The notes beneath the pieces were generated by a model. The model was not told the origin of the DNA. It was given only the letters and a program-made list of their open reading frames with translations, and searched no databases. Positions 25,472 to 34,003 of a stretch of DNA of 64,000 bases are shown one piece after another. The DNA is from an uncultured Coriobacteriaceae bacterium (GTDB lineage: Bacteria; Actinomycetota; Coriobacteriia; Coriobacteriales; Atopobiaceae), in contig CADAQM010000005.1 in the NCBI GenBank assembly GCA_902790135.1, forward strand, positions 100,478-164,477, in the 5' to 3' direction. Position numbers and translations under genes: made by a program. Every line of letters starts with the position of its first letter. Position 1 is the first letter of the stretch.

Positions 25472-26509
25472 CTATAGGATGTCGCGCAGCACCGGTATGC
25501 GCTTGAGCAGCGCTGCAGCAGGCAGCGTCACGCCGAAGGCGATGGCGAGCACCACGACTTCGAAGATGACGGGCGGCATCGTCTCGTAGGGCATCCACCA
25601 CAGGCGTCGGTAGAGCACGACCATGACGATGGGATGCAGCAGGTAGATGGACAGGCTGTGGCTGGAGGCAAAGGCGAGCAGGCGCGGGGGCTCCCTGTGG
25701 CCTACCGCCGAGCGCACCGCGACAAAGACCAAGACAGCCCAAAGCGCCACCAGCGGACACTGCGGCACGATGAGCCACTTGGGATAGTAGACCTGCAGGC
25801 AAATGATGGCAGCGCACGCGACGGCACAGAATGCCAGCGCACCGAGGCCCACGAGGGCGGTAGTGTGGTCGAGGCGCAGGTACCGGTGCACGTACGAACC
25901 CAGCAGGTAGTAGAAGACCGGGAAGCCCACCCACCCTATGTCCACGAGCTCCAGGTGAGTGATGGACCTGAGCGTCGGCACCAAGAGCGTGGGGATGGAG
26001 AGCACCAGCAAGGTGTCGCGCTGCATGCGCTGCGAGGTGCCACGCACATACGCGGAGAGGATGGGCGTCAGCAGGTAGAGTCCGATGAGTGAGTAGGGAT
26101 ACCAGAGGTGGTCCCACGACCCCTCGGTCACCAGGTCGGTAAGCCCTTTGCCGATGGCCGCGAGGCTTATCGCCTTCGCACTCACGCAGGCGTACACCGG
26201 GCAGAAGATGGCCAGAGTCTCCGCCATGCGCAGGATATAGCGACCGAGCTTGGGCCACCCGAGCTCGCGTTTGGGGTCGAGCAGCAGGGCTCCCGTCACC
26301 ATGAGAAAGATCGGCACTGCCCAACGTGTGAGCAGCAGCTGGAGCTCGGTCCACGCGAGCACCATAGGCACGCCAAGCTCCGCCACCGGATGGTCGGTGA
26401 GGATCTTGTTGAACATGTGCAGCACGACGACCGCCAGCGTGGCCATGCCACGCAGCCAGTCGAAGTAGGTAACTCGCGGCTTGCGCTGCTTCTGAGCAGT
26501 GTCTGCCAT
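25472..26509 (-). CDS. Acyltransferase 3 family membrane protein
   Basis: A 345-residue integral membrane protein with about ten predicted segments. 'YFDWLRGMATLAVVVLHMFN' holds the family's N-terminal Arg and His, and 'LSIYLLHPIVMVVLYRRLWW' is the usual late motif. Such enzymes move acetyl or other acyl groups onto surface sugars, but the acceptor is unknown here. Its ATG overlaps the stop of the NEAT-like protein gene (TAATG), so it ends the cobalamin-type gene string, though a direct role in B12 is doubtful. Confidence 0.88.
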   Translation of the reverse strand: MADTAQKQRKPRVTYFDWLRGMATLAVVVLHMFNKILTDHPVAELGVPMVLAWTELQLLLTRWAVPIFLMVTGALLLDPKRELGWPKLGRYILRMAETLAIFCPVYACVSAKAISLAAIGKGLTDLVTEGSWDHLWYPYSLIGLYLLTPILSAYVRGTSQRMQRDTLLVLSIPTLLVPTLRSITHLELVDIGWVGFPVFYYLLGSYVHRYLRLDHTTALVGLGALAFCAVACAAIICLQVYYPKWLIVPQCPLVALWAVLVFVAVRSAVGHREPPRLLAFASSHSLSIYLLHPIVMVVLYRRLWWMPYETMPPVIFEVVVLAIAFGVTLPAAALLKRIPVLRDIL

Positions 26510-27087
26510 TACGCCTGACGCCTCCCGAGCACCACCGCGACGATCGCACCCGCCGCGCAGATGACCACCAGCACGGGCAGGACCTTGCTCAAAAGGCCCG
26601 CCTCACCGTCAGTCTCCCGCACGATGGTCGTGGAGTCAAAGGTGAGCTGGTAGTCGACCTCATGAGGCACACTCATGGCCGTGGTGTCACCAATCACGTC
26701 GAAAGGCTCGTCCAGCGCGAGCACCGGTATCTCGAAGGTGGAGTTGCCCTCCTTATTGATGGGCAGATAGCGTTTGTCCGCCACGAGCATGTAATCGTAG
26801 TTGGGACTCGACCACTCGATGGTCGCCACGGCACGCCCGTCCTCCACCACAAGCTGGGTCGGCGTCGTTATGCTGGCCCGACCGCTGCCGCCTTCCATCG
26901 ACACGTCCACCTGATAGGTGCCATCGTCAAGCGAGACCTCCGTCGCATCCTCGAACGCATCCTTCACAAGCGGTGCCTCCTGCGCATGTGCCGCAGGTGC
27001 CACTACCAGCAAGAACACCACTACGAGGACAACGAGACGCACCAACAGCTGCCGGTTCCTGCACCTCTCGCGCTCATACCCCATCAT
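26509..27087 (-). CDS. Membrane-anchored NEAT-like surface protein
   Basis: A 192-residue protein with a signal peptide ('LVVLVVVFLLVVAPAAHA', cut likely after AHA) and a C-terminal membrane anchor ('VLPVLVVICAAGAIVAVVLG') followed by GRRQA. The outer part has 'DGTYQVDVSMEGGSGRASI', 'SPNYDYMLVADKRYLPIN', 'NSTFEIPVLALDEPFDVIG' and 'HEVDYQLTFDS', resembling NEAT-type heme/metal-binding folds. GAGGAG precedes ATG 27087, which overlaps the previous gene's stop by four bases. A related lipoprotein is encoded at the other end of the B12 string (45159-45602). The ligand is unknown. Confidence 0.75.
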   Translation of the reverse strand: MMGYERERCRNRQLLVRLVVLVVVFLLVVAPAAHAQEAPLVKDAFEDATEVSLDDGTYQVDVSMEGGSGRASITTPTQLVVEDGRAVATIEWSSPNYDYMLVADKRYLPINKEGNSTFEIPVLALDEPFDVIGDTTAMSVPHEVDYQLTFDSTTIVRETDGEAGLLSKVLPVLVVICAAGAIVAVVLGRRQA

Positions 27088-27455
27088 CCGTCGCTCCTCT
27101 CTTGCCCGCTTTCGCAAATGAGCAGATTGGTTGGTATGCCACAGACGAGCCGCACCACGCGCTCGGAGCGGGCCGCCAGCTCGGTGCAAGTCCTGCCCAC
27201 GAGCTCGCGCCATGCACGTTCACGCGCATCGATGGGCACCACGCCTTGCCCGACCTCGCAACAGACCACGACGTGCTTAGCTAGGAGAGCCGTACGCTCG
27301 TCCTCCGTGAGCGGACCCTTGCGCAGCAGCTCCTCGAGCGCGAGCAGCACAGGCGCGTCCGAGGACAGCGACTCGCTCATCTGCGCATCGTCATAACCGA
27401 GCGAGCGCACGTAGCTGCGCTTTCCCGACGCGATGCCACCCACCACAAGAATCAC
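27084..27455 (-). CDS. Short CobU-like protein
   Basis: A 123-residue relative of CobU. The P-loop reads 'GGIASGKRSYVRSL', and 'VVVCCEVGQGVVPIDARERA' plus 'RVVRLVCGIPTNL' match the C-terminal CobU motifs. The middle, with the guanylate-accepting histidine and the RxxWxTxEP stretch, is missing, so the protein is about 55 residues shorter than CobU. A second CobU-like gene lies 0.8 kb upstream. It may be a kinase-only or regulatory form, or a degraded copy kept for another use. GTG 27455 is 4 bases after cobS. Confidence 0.7.
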   Translation of the reverse strand: MILVVGGIASGKRSYVRSLGYDDAQMSESLSSDAPVLLALEELLRKGPLTEDERTALLAKHVVVCCEVGQGVVPIDARERAWRELVGRTCTELAARSERVVRLVCGIPTNLLICESGQERSDG

Positions 27456-27458
27456 GCT

Positions 27459-28220
27459 CTATACCAGCCTTCCCACAAAGACGATGCACGCGAGCATGCA
27501 GAGCTCGGCAAGCTGCAGATAGTAGCCCGCAAGGTCTCCGCTCATGCCGCCATACTGGCTTTGTGCGAGCCAGCGCACGTAGGCAAGCGTGCCAACCGCA
27601 GCCATCAGAACTGCGATGCCCATAATGGGGTTGATCACCACCAGCACCACTGCAACTGCGACAAGCTCCACGGCCAAGGCCGTACGAACCACACCCAGGT
27701 CTGCCGATCCGCGCTCGGACGCAAGCATGCCCGTGTTGCTCGAAGTCTTGAAGCACACCGTGGCAAACCCGCTCAGGCAGCGGCTCACCACCGGCACGCA
27801 CGCGAGCGCACCCACGAACCGTCCGCTCACCTCACCGGCCAAGGCCACGTAGGCCACCAGATAGCAGCACACCCCGATGATGGCAAAGGCCCCCACGTGT
27901 GGGTCCTTGAGAATCTCGCGCTTGCGGGCAGGCTCGGCATGGCTCGACTGCGCGTCGACCACATCCGCTAGACCATCCATGTGGATGCCTCCCGAGACCG
28001 CGATGGGTATGAGCGCATAGCCCGCACCAACAAGCAAGGGACCAAAGCCCAGAGCTGCGCACGCCGCCCTCCACAGCAGCACGAGGGCACCTATCACTAC
28101 GCCGACCAGCGGAAACGCAGCCATCATGTAACGCGTGGTAGAGTCGTTCCACTCGATGCGCGGCATCGGTATCGCCGAGAAGAGCACGAAGGCCGCCGCT
28201 ATCGACCTGAGCACGTTCAT
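27459..28220 (-). CDS. cobS: Adenosylcobinamide-GDP ribazoletransferase (cobalamin synthase)
   Basis: A 253-residue integral membrane protein that joins adenosylcobinamide-GDP to alpha-ribazole (phosphate), the last step of the nucleotide loop. The catalytic motif is 'GGIHMDGLADVVDAQSSH' (about residues 71-88), with 'REILKDPHVGAFAIIGV' after it. 'FSAIPMPRIEW' at the N-terminus is typical. ATG 28220 follows GGGGAGG and overlaps the cobU stop by four bases. Confidence 0.95.
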   Translation of the reverse strand: MNVLRSIAAAFVLFSAIPMPRIEWNDSTTRYMMAAFPLVGVVIGALVLLWRAACAALGFGPLLVGAGYALIPIAVSGGIHMDGLADVVDAQSSHAEPARKREILKDPHVGAFAIIGVCCYLVAYVALAGEVSGRFVGALACVPVVSRCLSGFATVCFKTSSNTGMLASERGSADLGVVRTALAVELVAVAVVLVVINPIMGIAVLMAAVGTLAYVRWLAQSQYGGMSGDLAGYYLQLAELCMLACIVFVGRLV

Positions 28221-28753
28221 GGCAACCTCCCCTTGAGCACTTGCGGACATCCGCATACCACCTCTGCCACGGTATCGCAACGCGCGGCCAACCGACAGGC
28301 AAGCGAGCCCGTGAGCCGTACCCAGATGCGCGTGGCCTCGTAGGGAGAGGGTCCCTCGCAACCCACCTCGTTGCCCACGATCACCACGTGGTCAAAGCGG
28401 TCGGCGAGGCCCATGACTTCGTTTTCCAGCCGAGAGAGCACCTCATCGGCATCCGCCATGCTGCCATCGGGTGCAAAGAGTGCGTTGGAGACGAGGTTGC
28501 CCAGGTCCTCGAGCAGGGCAACGCCACCTGTTGGCACCTTGAGTGCCGGTGCCACCGTGCCCGAGGGACACTCCACCGTGACGAAGCCCAACCCCTCGCG
28601 CTGCGCGCGGTGCCTTGCGATGCGTGCATGCGCCTCAGCCCCCTCGTTTGCCATGGTCGCCAAGTACGAGCGCCTCGAGCCAAGCGAGCAGGCCAGCTTC
28701 TCGGCACATGCGGACTTTCCGCTCGCGGCACCACCTGTCACCAGCGCAATCAC
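28217..28753 (-). CDS. cobU: Adenosylcobinamide kinase / guanylyltransferase
   Basis: A 178-residue protein. The P-loop is 'TGGAASGKSACAEKLA', and 'ARIARHRAQREGLGFVTVEC' contains the histidine that is guanylylated in Salmonella CobU. The later 'IVGNEVGCEGPSPYEATRIW' keeps EVG but departs from the canonical G-x-V-P sequence, so this half is somewhat degenerate. It activates adenosylcobinamide with GTP before CobS acts. GTG 28753 is 2 bases after the small-domain gene stop. Confidence 0.88.
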   Translation of the reverse strand: MIALVTGGAASGKSACAEKLACSLGSRRSYLATMANEGAEAHARIARHRAQREGLGFVTVECPSGTVAPALKVPTGGVALLEDLGNLVSNALFAPDGSMADADEVLSRLENEVMGLADRFDHVVIVGNEVGCEGPSPYEATRIWVRLTGSLACRLAARCDTVAEVVCGCPQVLKGRLP

Positions 28754-28755
28754 GG

Positions 28756-29097
28756 CTATGCCTCGTCCCTGGACGCGTCCGTCGTCGCAGCAAGGCGTGC
28801 AAGCTCGGCAAACTTCTCGCGCACGATGGCCACGCCCGCGTCACCGTCATGCAGACGAGTGCAGGCGCTGCAATCCTTGATGCCCGAGGCGGTGTAGGAG
28901 AACGCACCGCCACACGCAGGGCCCAGCGCATACAACGGGCAGTAGCAGAAGAGGCAGTTGAAGGACTTCTCGTCTACCCCCTCATGACAGGGAAAGTACG
29001 CGCAGTCCACATTGCGAAAGAACGACGAGCTGTTGGGCATCGCCTCGTCAAAACTCATCTGTTCACGCTCCTCTCCCCCGTCATCGGCAAAACCCAT
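28756..29097 (-). CDS. Cysteine-rich small-domain protein (PF04071 type)
   Basis: A 113-residue protein with 'FFRNVDCAYFPCHEGVDEK', 'FNCLFCYCPLYALGPACGG' and 'GIKDCSACTRLHDGDAGVAI'. Nine cysteines and two histidines in this order are the hallmark of the cysteine-rich small domain that occurs in many B12 and radical-SAM loci; it probably binds a metal or Fe-S cluster. The start may be 29097 (GGGAGG 11 bases upstream) or ATG 29058 (GAGGAG 9 bases upstream). Function is not established. Confidence 0.85.
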   Translation of the reverse strand: MGFADDGGEEREQMSFDEAMPNSSSFFRNVDCAYFPCHEGVDEKSFNCLFCYCPLYALGPACGGAFSYTASGIKDCSACTRLHDGDAGVAIVREKFAELARLAATTDASRDEA

Positions 29098-29120
29098 GGT
29101 AACAAACGCCTCCCGTGCCC

Positions 29121-29732
29121 TCAGAGCGCCAACCGCGTAAAGCGCGTGGGACGAGAGAGGCGTATAGCCCCTCCGACAAGATGCACGTTCGCCTCATAGC
29201 CCTCGCAGCAGCCCACATGCCAGCCAAAGTAGCGATCCCCACCCGAGGGAACCTCATCGCAGAGCTCGGAGAGCGCCGCCATGATCGTGCCGCCATGGGC
29301 GACCACGAAAACCCGCTCCTCACCACGCTGGCTCGCCTGTTTGAGCAGATCTGCAAGCGCCGCATTCGTGCGCCTCACATACTCCTCGCGCGACTCGCCA
29401 CCAGGGCAGCGCGCCACGCATCCGCCGTCAACCCACGCGCGATACGCAGCATCGTCCACCATGTCAGAGGCGCTCCTGCCCTCGAAGTCCCCAAAGTCGT
29501 ACTCCTCGAGATCTGCGACCTCGACCACGCGAGCCTCAGGGAAGCAGAGCCTGGCCGTCTCAAGTGCACGCTTCAGCGGACTGGCATACACGGTCTCTGC
29601 CTGCGCAAAGCTGCCCGCCCGCGCACATTGGGCCACACCCGTCTCGCTGAGTGGCTCGTCGCTTGCGCGTCCCACGTACCGACGCAGCTCGTTTCCCGCC
29701 GTCGCGCCATGGCGCATGAGATAGAGCCTCAT
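29121..29732 (-). CDS. cobC: Histidine phosphatase, probable alpha-ribazole phosphatase
   Basis: A 203-residue member of the histidine phosphatase family: 'LYLMRHGATAGNELRRYVG' holds the catalytic RHG near the N-terminus, 'YASPLKRALETARLC' the second arginine, 'EYDFGDFEG' the glutamate region and 'VFVVAHGGTIMAAL' the second histidine. Its place between cobT and cobU/cobS argues for dephosphorylation of alpha-ribazole phosphate or cobalamin phosphate. ATG 29732 overlaps the cobT stop as ATGA. Confidence 0.88.
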   Translation of the reverse strand: MRLYLMRHGATAGNELRRYVGRASDEPLSETGVAQCARAGSFAQAETVYASPLKRALETARLCFPEARVVEVADLEEYDFGDFEGRSASDMVDDAAYRAWVDGGCVARCPGGESREEYVRRTNAALADLLKQASQRGEERVFVVAHGGTIMAALSELCDEVPSGGDRYFGWHVGCCEGYEANVHLVGGAIRLSRPTRFTRLAL

Positions 29733-30805
29733 TGCGGGTCCTCCTCGTAGGGATCGAGCCCGCACGCGGCAAAGGTCGTACCCCCGTAGAGGGCAAGGGC
29801 CATGTCGAGCAGCGGTATCAGACACACGGCGCCCGTGCCCTCGCCCAGATGCATGCCCGCATCGATTACGGGACGCAGGCCCATCCGGGCAAACAGAGCT
29901 GCCGTCGCGGACTCCGTCGAGAGGTGAGAGGGCAGCATGGCCATTAGGCACTCGGGTCGCAGCCGCCATGCGCAGTAGGCCGCAACCGTGCTGATAAACC
30001 CATCGATCACGATAGGCACGCGATACACGGCTCCGCCAAGGAACATCCCACAGAGGCCGGCGATGTCAAACCCACCCAGCTTGGCGAGCACATCGAGCGG
30101 GTCATCCACATGGGGCCGGTTGACCTCGAGCGCACGGGCGATGACCGCCTCCTTGCGCGCCAAACCCGCATCGGAGAGCCCAGCACCACGCCCCACCAGC
30201 TCCCTTGGGGAGGCATCGAGAAACGCGCAGGCCATGGCCGTCGCCGTGGTGGTGTTGCCGATCCCCATCTCACCGGCCGCCACGAGCGCATAGCCCTCGC
30301 TGGCAAGCTCACCCACCAGGTCCACGCCGGCGCGCACGGCGGCGAGCGCCTGCTCCCGCGTCATCGCAGGACCTTGAGCGATGCTTCGCGTACCTGCGGC
30401 TATACGACGCTCGCGGATGCCCGAAAGACCTATGGGCTCGAGCATGCCCATGTCCACGGCGATGCAATCCACCCTCGCCGGACCACACATGCGGCAGACC
30501 GACGAGATGCCGCACGCTAGGTTGCGTGCCACCACGGCAGTCACTTCGGGACCGCTCTGAGACACACCCTCGGCCACCACGCCGTTGTCTGCGCAGAGCA
30601 CGGCCACGCAACGACGCGCGATGTCGACCTTCTCGCTTCCCGTGAGCGCCGTGATCTTGACCACATAGTCCTCGAACGCCCCGAGCGACCCTAGGGGCTT
30701 TGCAACCGCGTTCCATGCAGCCCGCGCACGGTCTGCTGCGCCTTCGTCAGCGGGCGCCATGACCAAACCCTCTATGTAGTCAGAGCCGGTCGTTGTAGGA
30801 CCCAT
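29729..30805 (-). CDS. cobT: Nicotinate-nucleotide--dimethylbenzimidazole phosphoribosyltransferase
   Basis: A 358-residue CobT that makes alpha-ribazole phosphate from the lower-ligand base. Motifs: 'AKPLGSLGAFEDYVVKITAL', 'VLCADNGVVAEGVSQS', 'GEMGIGNTTTATAMACA' and the catalytic glutamate in 'DAGMHLGEGTGAVCLIPLL'. ATG 30805 follows GAGAGGG; the frame runs further upstream into cbiC without a ribosome site. Whether the base is dimethylbenzimidazole or an adenine/phenol cannot be told; no bluB or bza gene is in the window. Confidence 0.94.
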   Translation of the reverse strand: MGPTTTGSDYIEGLVMAPADEGAADRARAAWNAVAKPLGSLGAFEDYVVKITALTGSEKVDIARRCVAVLCADNGVVAEGVSQSGPEVTAVVARNLACGISSVCRMCGPARVDCIAVDMGMLEPIGLSGIRERRIAAGTRSIAQGPAMTREQALAAVRAGVDLVGELASEGYALVAAGEMGIGNTTTATAMACAFLDASPRELVGRGAGLSDAGLARKEAVIARALEVNRPHVDDPLDVLAKLGGFDIAGLCGMFLGGAVYRVPIVIDGFISTVAAYCAWRLRPECLMAMLPSHLSTESATAALFARMGLRPVIDAGMHLGEGTGAVCLIPLLDMALALYGGTTFAACGLDPYEEDPQ

Positions 30806-30818
30806 GGCCACCCTCTCG

Positions 30819-31472
30819 CTACTCACGACGATCACCCGAGGCGAGGTAGAGCAGGGCATTGACTATGGACGCCGCCACATTGGAGCCGCCCTTGCGCCCA
30901 CGGGCCACGATATGCTCCGTGCCTGCGCGCATGATGAGCTCTTTCGACTCGACCACATTGACGAATCCCACCGGCACCCCGACGATCAGTGCAGGCGGTT
31001 CCATTGTTCCCTCCTCGAGCAGCTCATAGGTCCTGACCAGCGCCGTCGGGGCGTTGCCCACCGCAAGCACCAGGGGACCCTCGAGCGCTGCCGCGCGCTC
31101 CATGCTCACTGCAGAGCGCGTGAGCCCGCGCCGACGGGCCTCGTCGGCCACGTCCGCATCGGCGATAAAGGTGCGTGCGCTACCCCCAAAGCTGCCGAGC
31201 ACGCGCTTGTTGATGCCCGCGGCCACCATGGAGGTGTCCGTGACCACAGTCGCCCCCGCACGCAAGGCCTCGATGCCCGCCTCCACGGCACGGGACGAGA
31301 AACAGAGCGTCTTGGCATACTCGAAGTCCGCGGTAGTGTGGATGACCCGCTTGAGCACGAGCTCCTCCTGCGGACTGAGGTCCGTTGGCCCCAGCTCTAG
31401 GCCGATAATCTCAAAGCTGCGCGCCTCGATCTCGGACGGCTTCACGTACGAGAGGCCTTCCAGTCTGCTCAT
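30819..31472 (-). CDS. cbiC: Cobalt-precorrin-8 methylmutase
   Basis: A 217-residue CbiC/CobH that moves the C11 methyl group to C12, giving cobyrinate. 'SFEIIGLELG', the catalytic histidine in 'KRVIHTTADFEYAKTLCFS' (about residue 44), 'VVTDTSMVAAGIN' and 'VGVPVGFVNVVESKE' are all conserved. ATG 31472 overlaps the cbiP stop by four bases. Confidence 0.96.
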   Translation of the reverse strand: MSRLEGLSYVKPSEIEARSFEIIGLELGPTDLSPQEELVLKRVIHTTADFEYAKTLCFSSRAVEAGIEALRAGATVVTDTSMVAAGINKRVLGSFGGSARTFIADADVADEARRRGLTRSAVSMERAAALEGPLVLAVGNAPTALVRTYELLEEGTMEPPALIVGVPVGFVNVVESKELIMRAGTEHIVARGRKGGSNVAASIVNALLYLASGDRRE

Positions 31473-32974
31473 AGTCCCTCCTCGATGATCCGATAGACGA
31501 GCTCCATGTCGAGGCTCCCGCGCACGCCAGCCGCCAGGGCGTCGTACTGCCCCTGCTTGTAGGCTGCCATGTCAAGCGCGACGGCTGCGGAGGCATCGAG
31601 CCCCTTTGCCTCGAGCAATGCCGCAACCAGCGCTTGGTTGACCTCGGGCCTGTCAAAGACCCCGTGCAGGTAGCAGCCGTAGACGTTGCCCCGTTGGCAT
31701 CCGTCCGCTCGCCCAGTACCTCCCTGCGCAGAGAGCTCCATCAACGGACTGCCGCCCATGAGCTCGCTTGTGCCCATGTGAATCTCGTATCCGTCCACAG
31801 GCTGCGCCGAAAGACCCGCGAGCATCCCGTCTACCTGCATAAACGCGCCTTCAGAACGCACGGTTCGCTTCTCGGAGCCAAAGGTGGTGCGCACGGGCAG
31901 AAGCCCCATGCCCGCCAGCTCGCCGCCACCTTCGACGCCAGAGGGGTCCAAGATTCGCTCGCCGAGCATCTGATAACCGCCACAGATGCCCATGACCGGC
32001 GTACCGGCATGCGCCAGCTTGAGGATGGCCGCCTCCAGACCACTTGTGCGCAGCCACCGGAGGTCTGCCATTGTGGCCTTGGTGCCAGGCAGAATGACGA
32101 GGTCGGGCCTGCCGAGCTCGCGCACGCTGCCCACGTAGCGTACGCCCACGCCTGGTGCCGCCTCCAACGCGATGAAGTCGGTGAAGTTGGAAATCTTGGG
32201 CAGATGCACCACGGCCACGTCCACCGCTGCCCCACTCTGACGCGCACCTAGGCGCTCGGAGAGGCTGTCCTCGTCGTCGATGTCCACGTACAGATAGGGC
32301 ACCACGCCCGCCACCGGCACACCCATCTTGTCGCGCAGCACGTCCAGCCCCGGTTCGAGAATGGTCACGTCTCCACGGAACTTGTTGACCACCGATGCCT
32401 TGACCAACGCGCGCTCGTCCTCATCCAGCAGCATCATGGTGCCGATGAGCTGGGCAAACACACCACCGCGATCGATGTCGCCCACCAGCAGCACCGGAGA
32501 GGCAGCCATCTTGGCCATGCCCATGTTTACGATGTCGTCCCTCTTGAGGTTGACCTCGGCCGGGCTGCCCGCCCCTTCGATGAGGATGACGTCGTAGTCG
32601 GCGGCCAGCTCGCGATATGCGTCCATGATCTGGCCCCTAAGCGTGTGCTTGAAGGAAAAGTAGTCGCGTGCCTGCATGGTGCCGATGGGCTTGCCGCGCA
32701 CGATCACCTGGCTGCCCGTGTCGGTGGTCGGCTTGAGCAGGATGGGGTTCATGGCGGAGACGGGCTCGATGCCCGCGGCCTCTGCCTGCATCACCTGTGC
32801 TCTGCCGATTTCCAAACCCTCGGCCGTGATGGCTGAGTTGAGCGCCATGTTCTGCGACTTGAAAGGCGCCACGCGTACGCCATCCTGCGCCAGCACGCGA
32901 CAGAGGCCTGCCACCAGCAGGCTCTTGCCCACGCCCGACATCGTGCCCTGCACCATGAGTGCCTTGGCCGCCAT
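31469..32974 (-). CDS. cbiP: Cobyric acid synthase
   Basis: A 501-residue amidotransferase that amidates side chains b, d, e and g of adenosylcobyrinate a,c-diamide. N-terminal P-loop 'MVQGTMSGVGKSLLVAGLCR', 'LIEGAGSPAEVNL', then a class I glutaminase with nucleophile in 'GICGGYQMLGERI' and histidine in 'VYGCYLHGVFD'. ATG 32974 follows AGGGAGG and shares one base with the cobD stop (TGATG). Confidence 0.96.
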   Translation of the reverse strand: MAAKALMVQGTMSGVGKSLLVAGLCRVLAQDGVRVAPFKSQNMALNSAITAEGLEIGRAQVMQAEAAGIEPVSAMNPILLKPTTDTGSQVIVRGKPIGTMQARDYFSFKHTLRGQIMDAYRELAADYDVILIEGAGSPAEVNLKRDDIVNMGMAKMAASPVLLVGDIDRGGVFAQLIGTMMLLDEDERALVKASVVNKFRGDVTILEPGLDVLRDKMGVPVAGVVPYLYVDIDDEDSLSERLGARQSGAAVDVAVVHLPKISNFTDFIALEAAPGVGVRYVGSVRELGRPDLVILPGTKATMADLRWLRTSGLEAAILKLAHAGTPVMGICGGYQMLGERILDPSGVEGGGELAGMGLLPVRTTFGSEKRTVRSEGAFMQVDGMLAGLSAQPVDGYEIHMGTSELMGGSPLMELSAQGGTGRADGCQRGNVYGCYLHGVFDRPEVNQALVAALLEAKGLDASAAVALDMAAYKQGQYDALAAGVRGSLDMELVYRIIEEGL

Positions 32975-34002
32975 CAGAGCACCTCCCTGAGCACTGCCAC
33001 GAGCAGCGCGTTCTGCTCTGGCGTGCGCACCGCCACGCGGTACCAGCCAGGTCCGAGTCCCACAAAGTTGTCGCACGCCCGCACCATCACCCCTCGTGCG
33101 AGAAGTGCCCTGCCCAAGCCCTCAGGTCCAAAAAGGAGCAGGTAGTTGGCATCAGAGGGAACGACGCGCAGGCCAAGGGTCGTGAGGGCGCCAATCAGCC
33201 GCTCGCGCTCGACGCGCACGAGCGCACGGCTCCGCTCCAGATAGCTCCCCTCTCCCGCACAAGCCACGCCGGCAACCTGCGCCGGTACCGAGACCGCCCA
33301 CGGTTGCCCCGTCTGACGAAGCTTCTCCGCAAGCGCATCGTCCGCACAGAGCGCATAGCCCAGCCGGAGCCCCGCCAGGCAGAAAGACTTGGTGAACGCC
33401 TTGATGATCACCAGGTGGGGATGGTCTTGGAGCAGGTCGCTGGAGCCAGCCCCCTCGGAAAGGTCGATGAAGCACTCGTCGAGTGCGACCACCGCCCCAA
33501 CCTCCGCCGCGCGCGCGAGGCAGGCCTCAAGGGTCGTCCGATTGAGGCACCTGCCGGTCGGATTGTTGGGGTTGGCAAGAAACACGAGGTCAACGCCCTG
33601 CTCGATGGCTAAAGCAGCATCCTCCCCAAGGACAAAGCCGTCTCGCTCGCGCAGAAGGGCGACGCACGCCTCCACCCCCAGCCGCGCCAGGGCCTGCTCA
33701 TATCCGCCATAGCAGGGAGCAAACACGAGCGCCCGTTGCGGGTTAACCACCTGGCAGAGGCGCGCGATCGCATCGGTCGCCCCGGCGCAGGGCACCACCC
33801 ACGCCTCATCTACCTGCTCAAAGTCAGCCAGTGCCCTCACAAGCTCACGTGCATACGGATCGGGGTAGAACTCGCAGGCATCGACCGACGCAAGCAGCGC
33901 CTCTCGTGCCGCCTTCGGCATGCCCAAGGGATTCAGGCTTGCGGAAAAGTCAACCACACCCGGATGGGTGTAGATGTCTCCCCCATGCTCGAAGCGCTTC
34001 AC
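32974..34002 (-). CDS. cobD: L-threonine-phosphate decarboxylase / aminotransferase-like protein
   Basis: A 342-residue fold-type I PLP enzyme related to histidinol-phosphate aminotransferase. 'GGDIYTHPGVVDFSASLNPL' is the CobD/CobC N-terminus, 'FLANPNNPTGR' binds the PLP ring, and the PLP lysine is in 'IIKAFTKSFCLAGLRLGYAL'. It supplies aminopropanol phosphate for the CbiB step. GTG 34002 follows GGGGAGG and starts 1 base after cbiB; the open frame further upstream lacks a site. Placement next to cbiB argues against a histidine-pathway role. Confidence 0.9.
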   Translation of the reverse strand: MKRFEHGGDIYTHPGVVDFSASLNPLGMPKAAREALLASVDACEFYPDPYARELVRALADFEQVDEAWVVPCAGATDAIARLCQVVNPQRALVFAPCYGGYEQALARLGVEACVALLRERDGFVLGEDAALAIEQGVDLVFLANPNNPTGRCLNRTTLEACLARAAEVGAVVALDECFIDLSEGAGSSDLLQDHPHLVIIKAFTKSFCLAGLRLGYALCADDALAEKLRQTGQPWAVSVPAQVAGVACAGEGSYLERSRALVRVERERLIGALTTLGLRVVPSDANYLLLFGPEGLGRALLARGVMVRACDNFVGLGPGWYRVAVRTPEQNALLVAVLREVL

Positions 34003-34003
34003 G

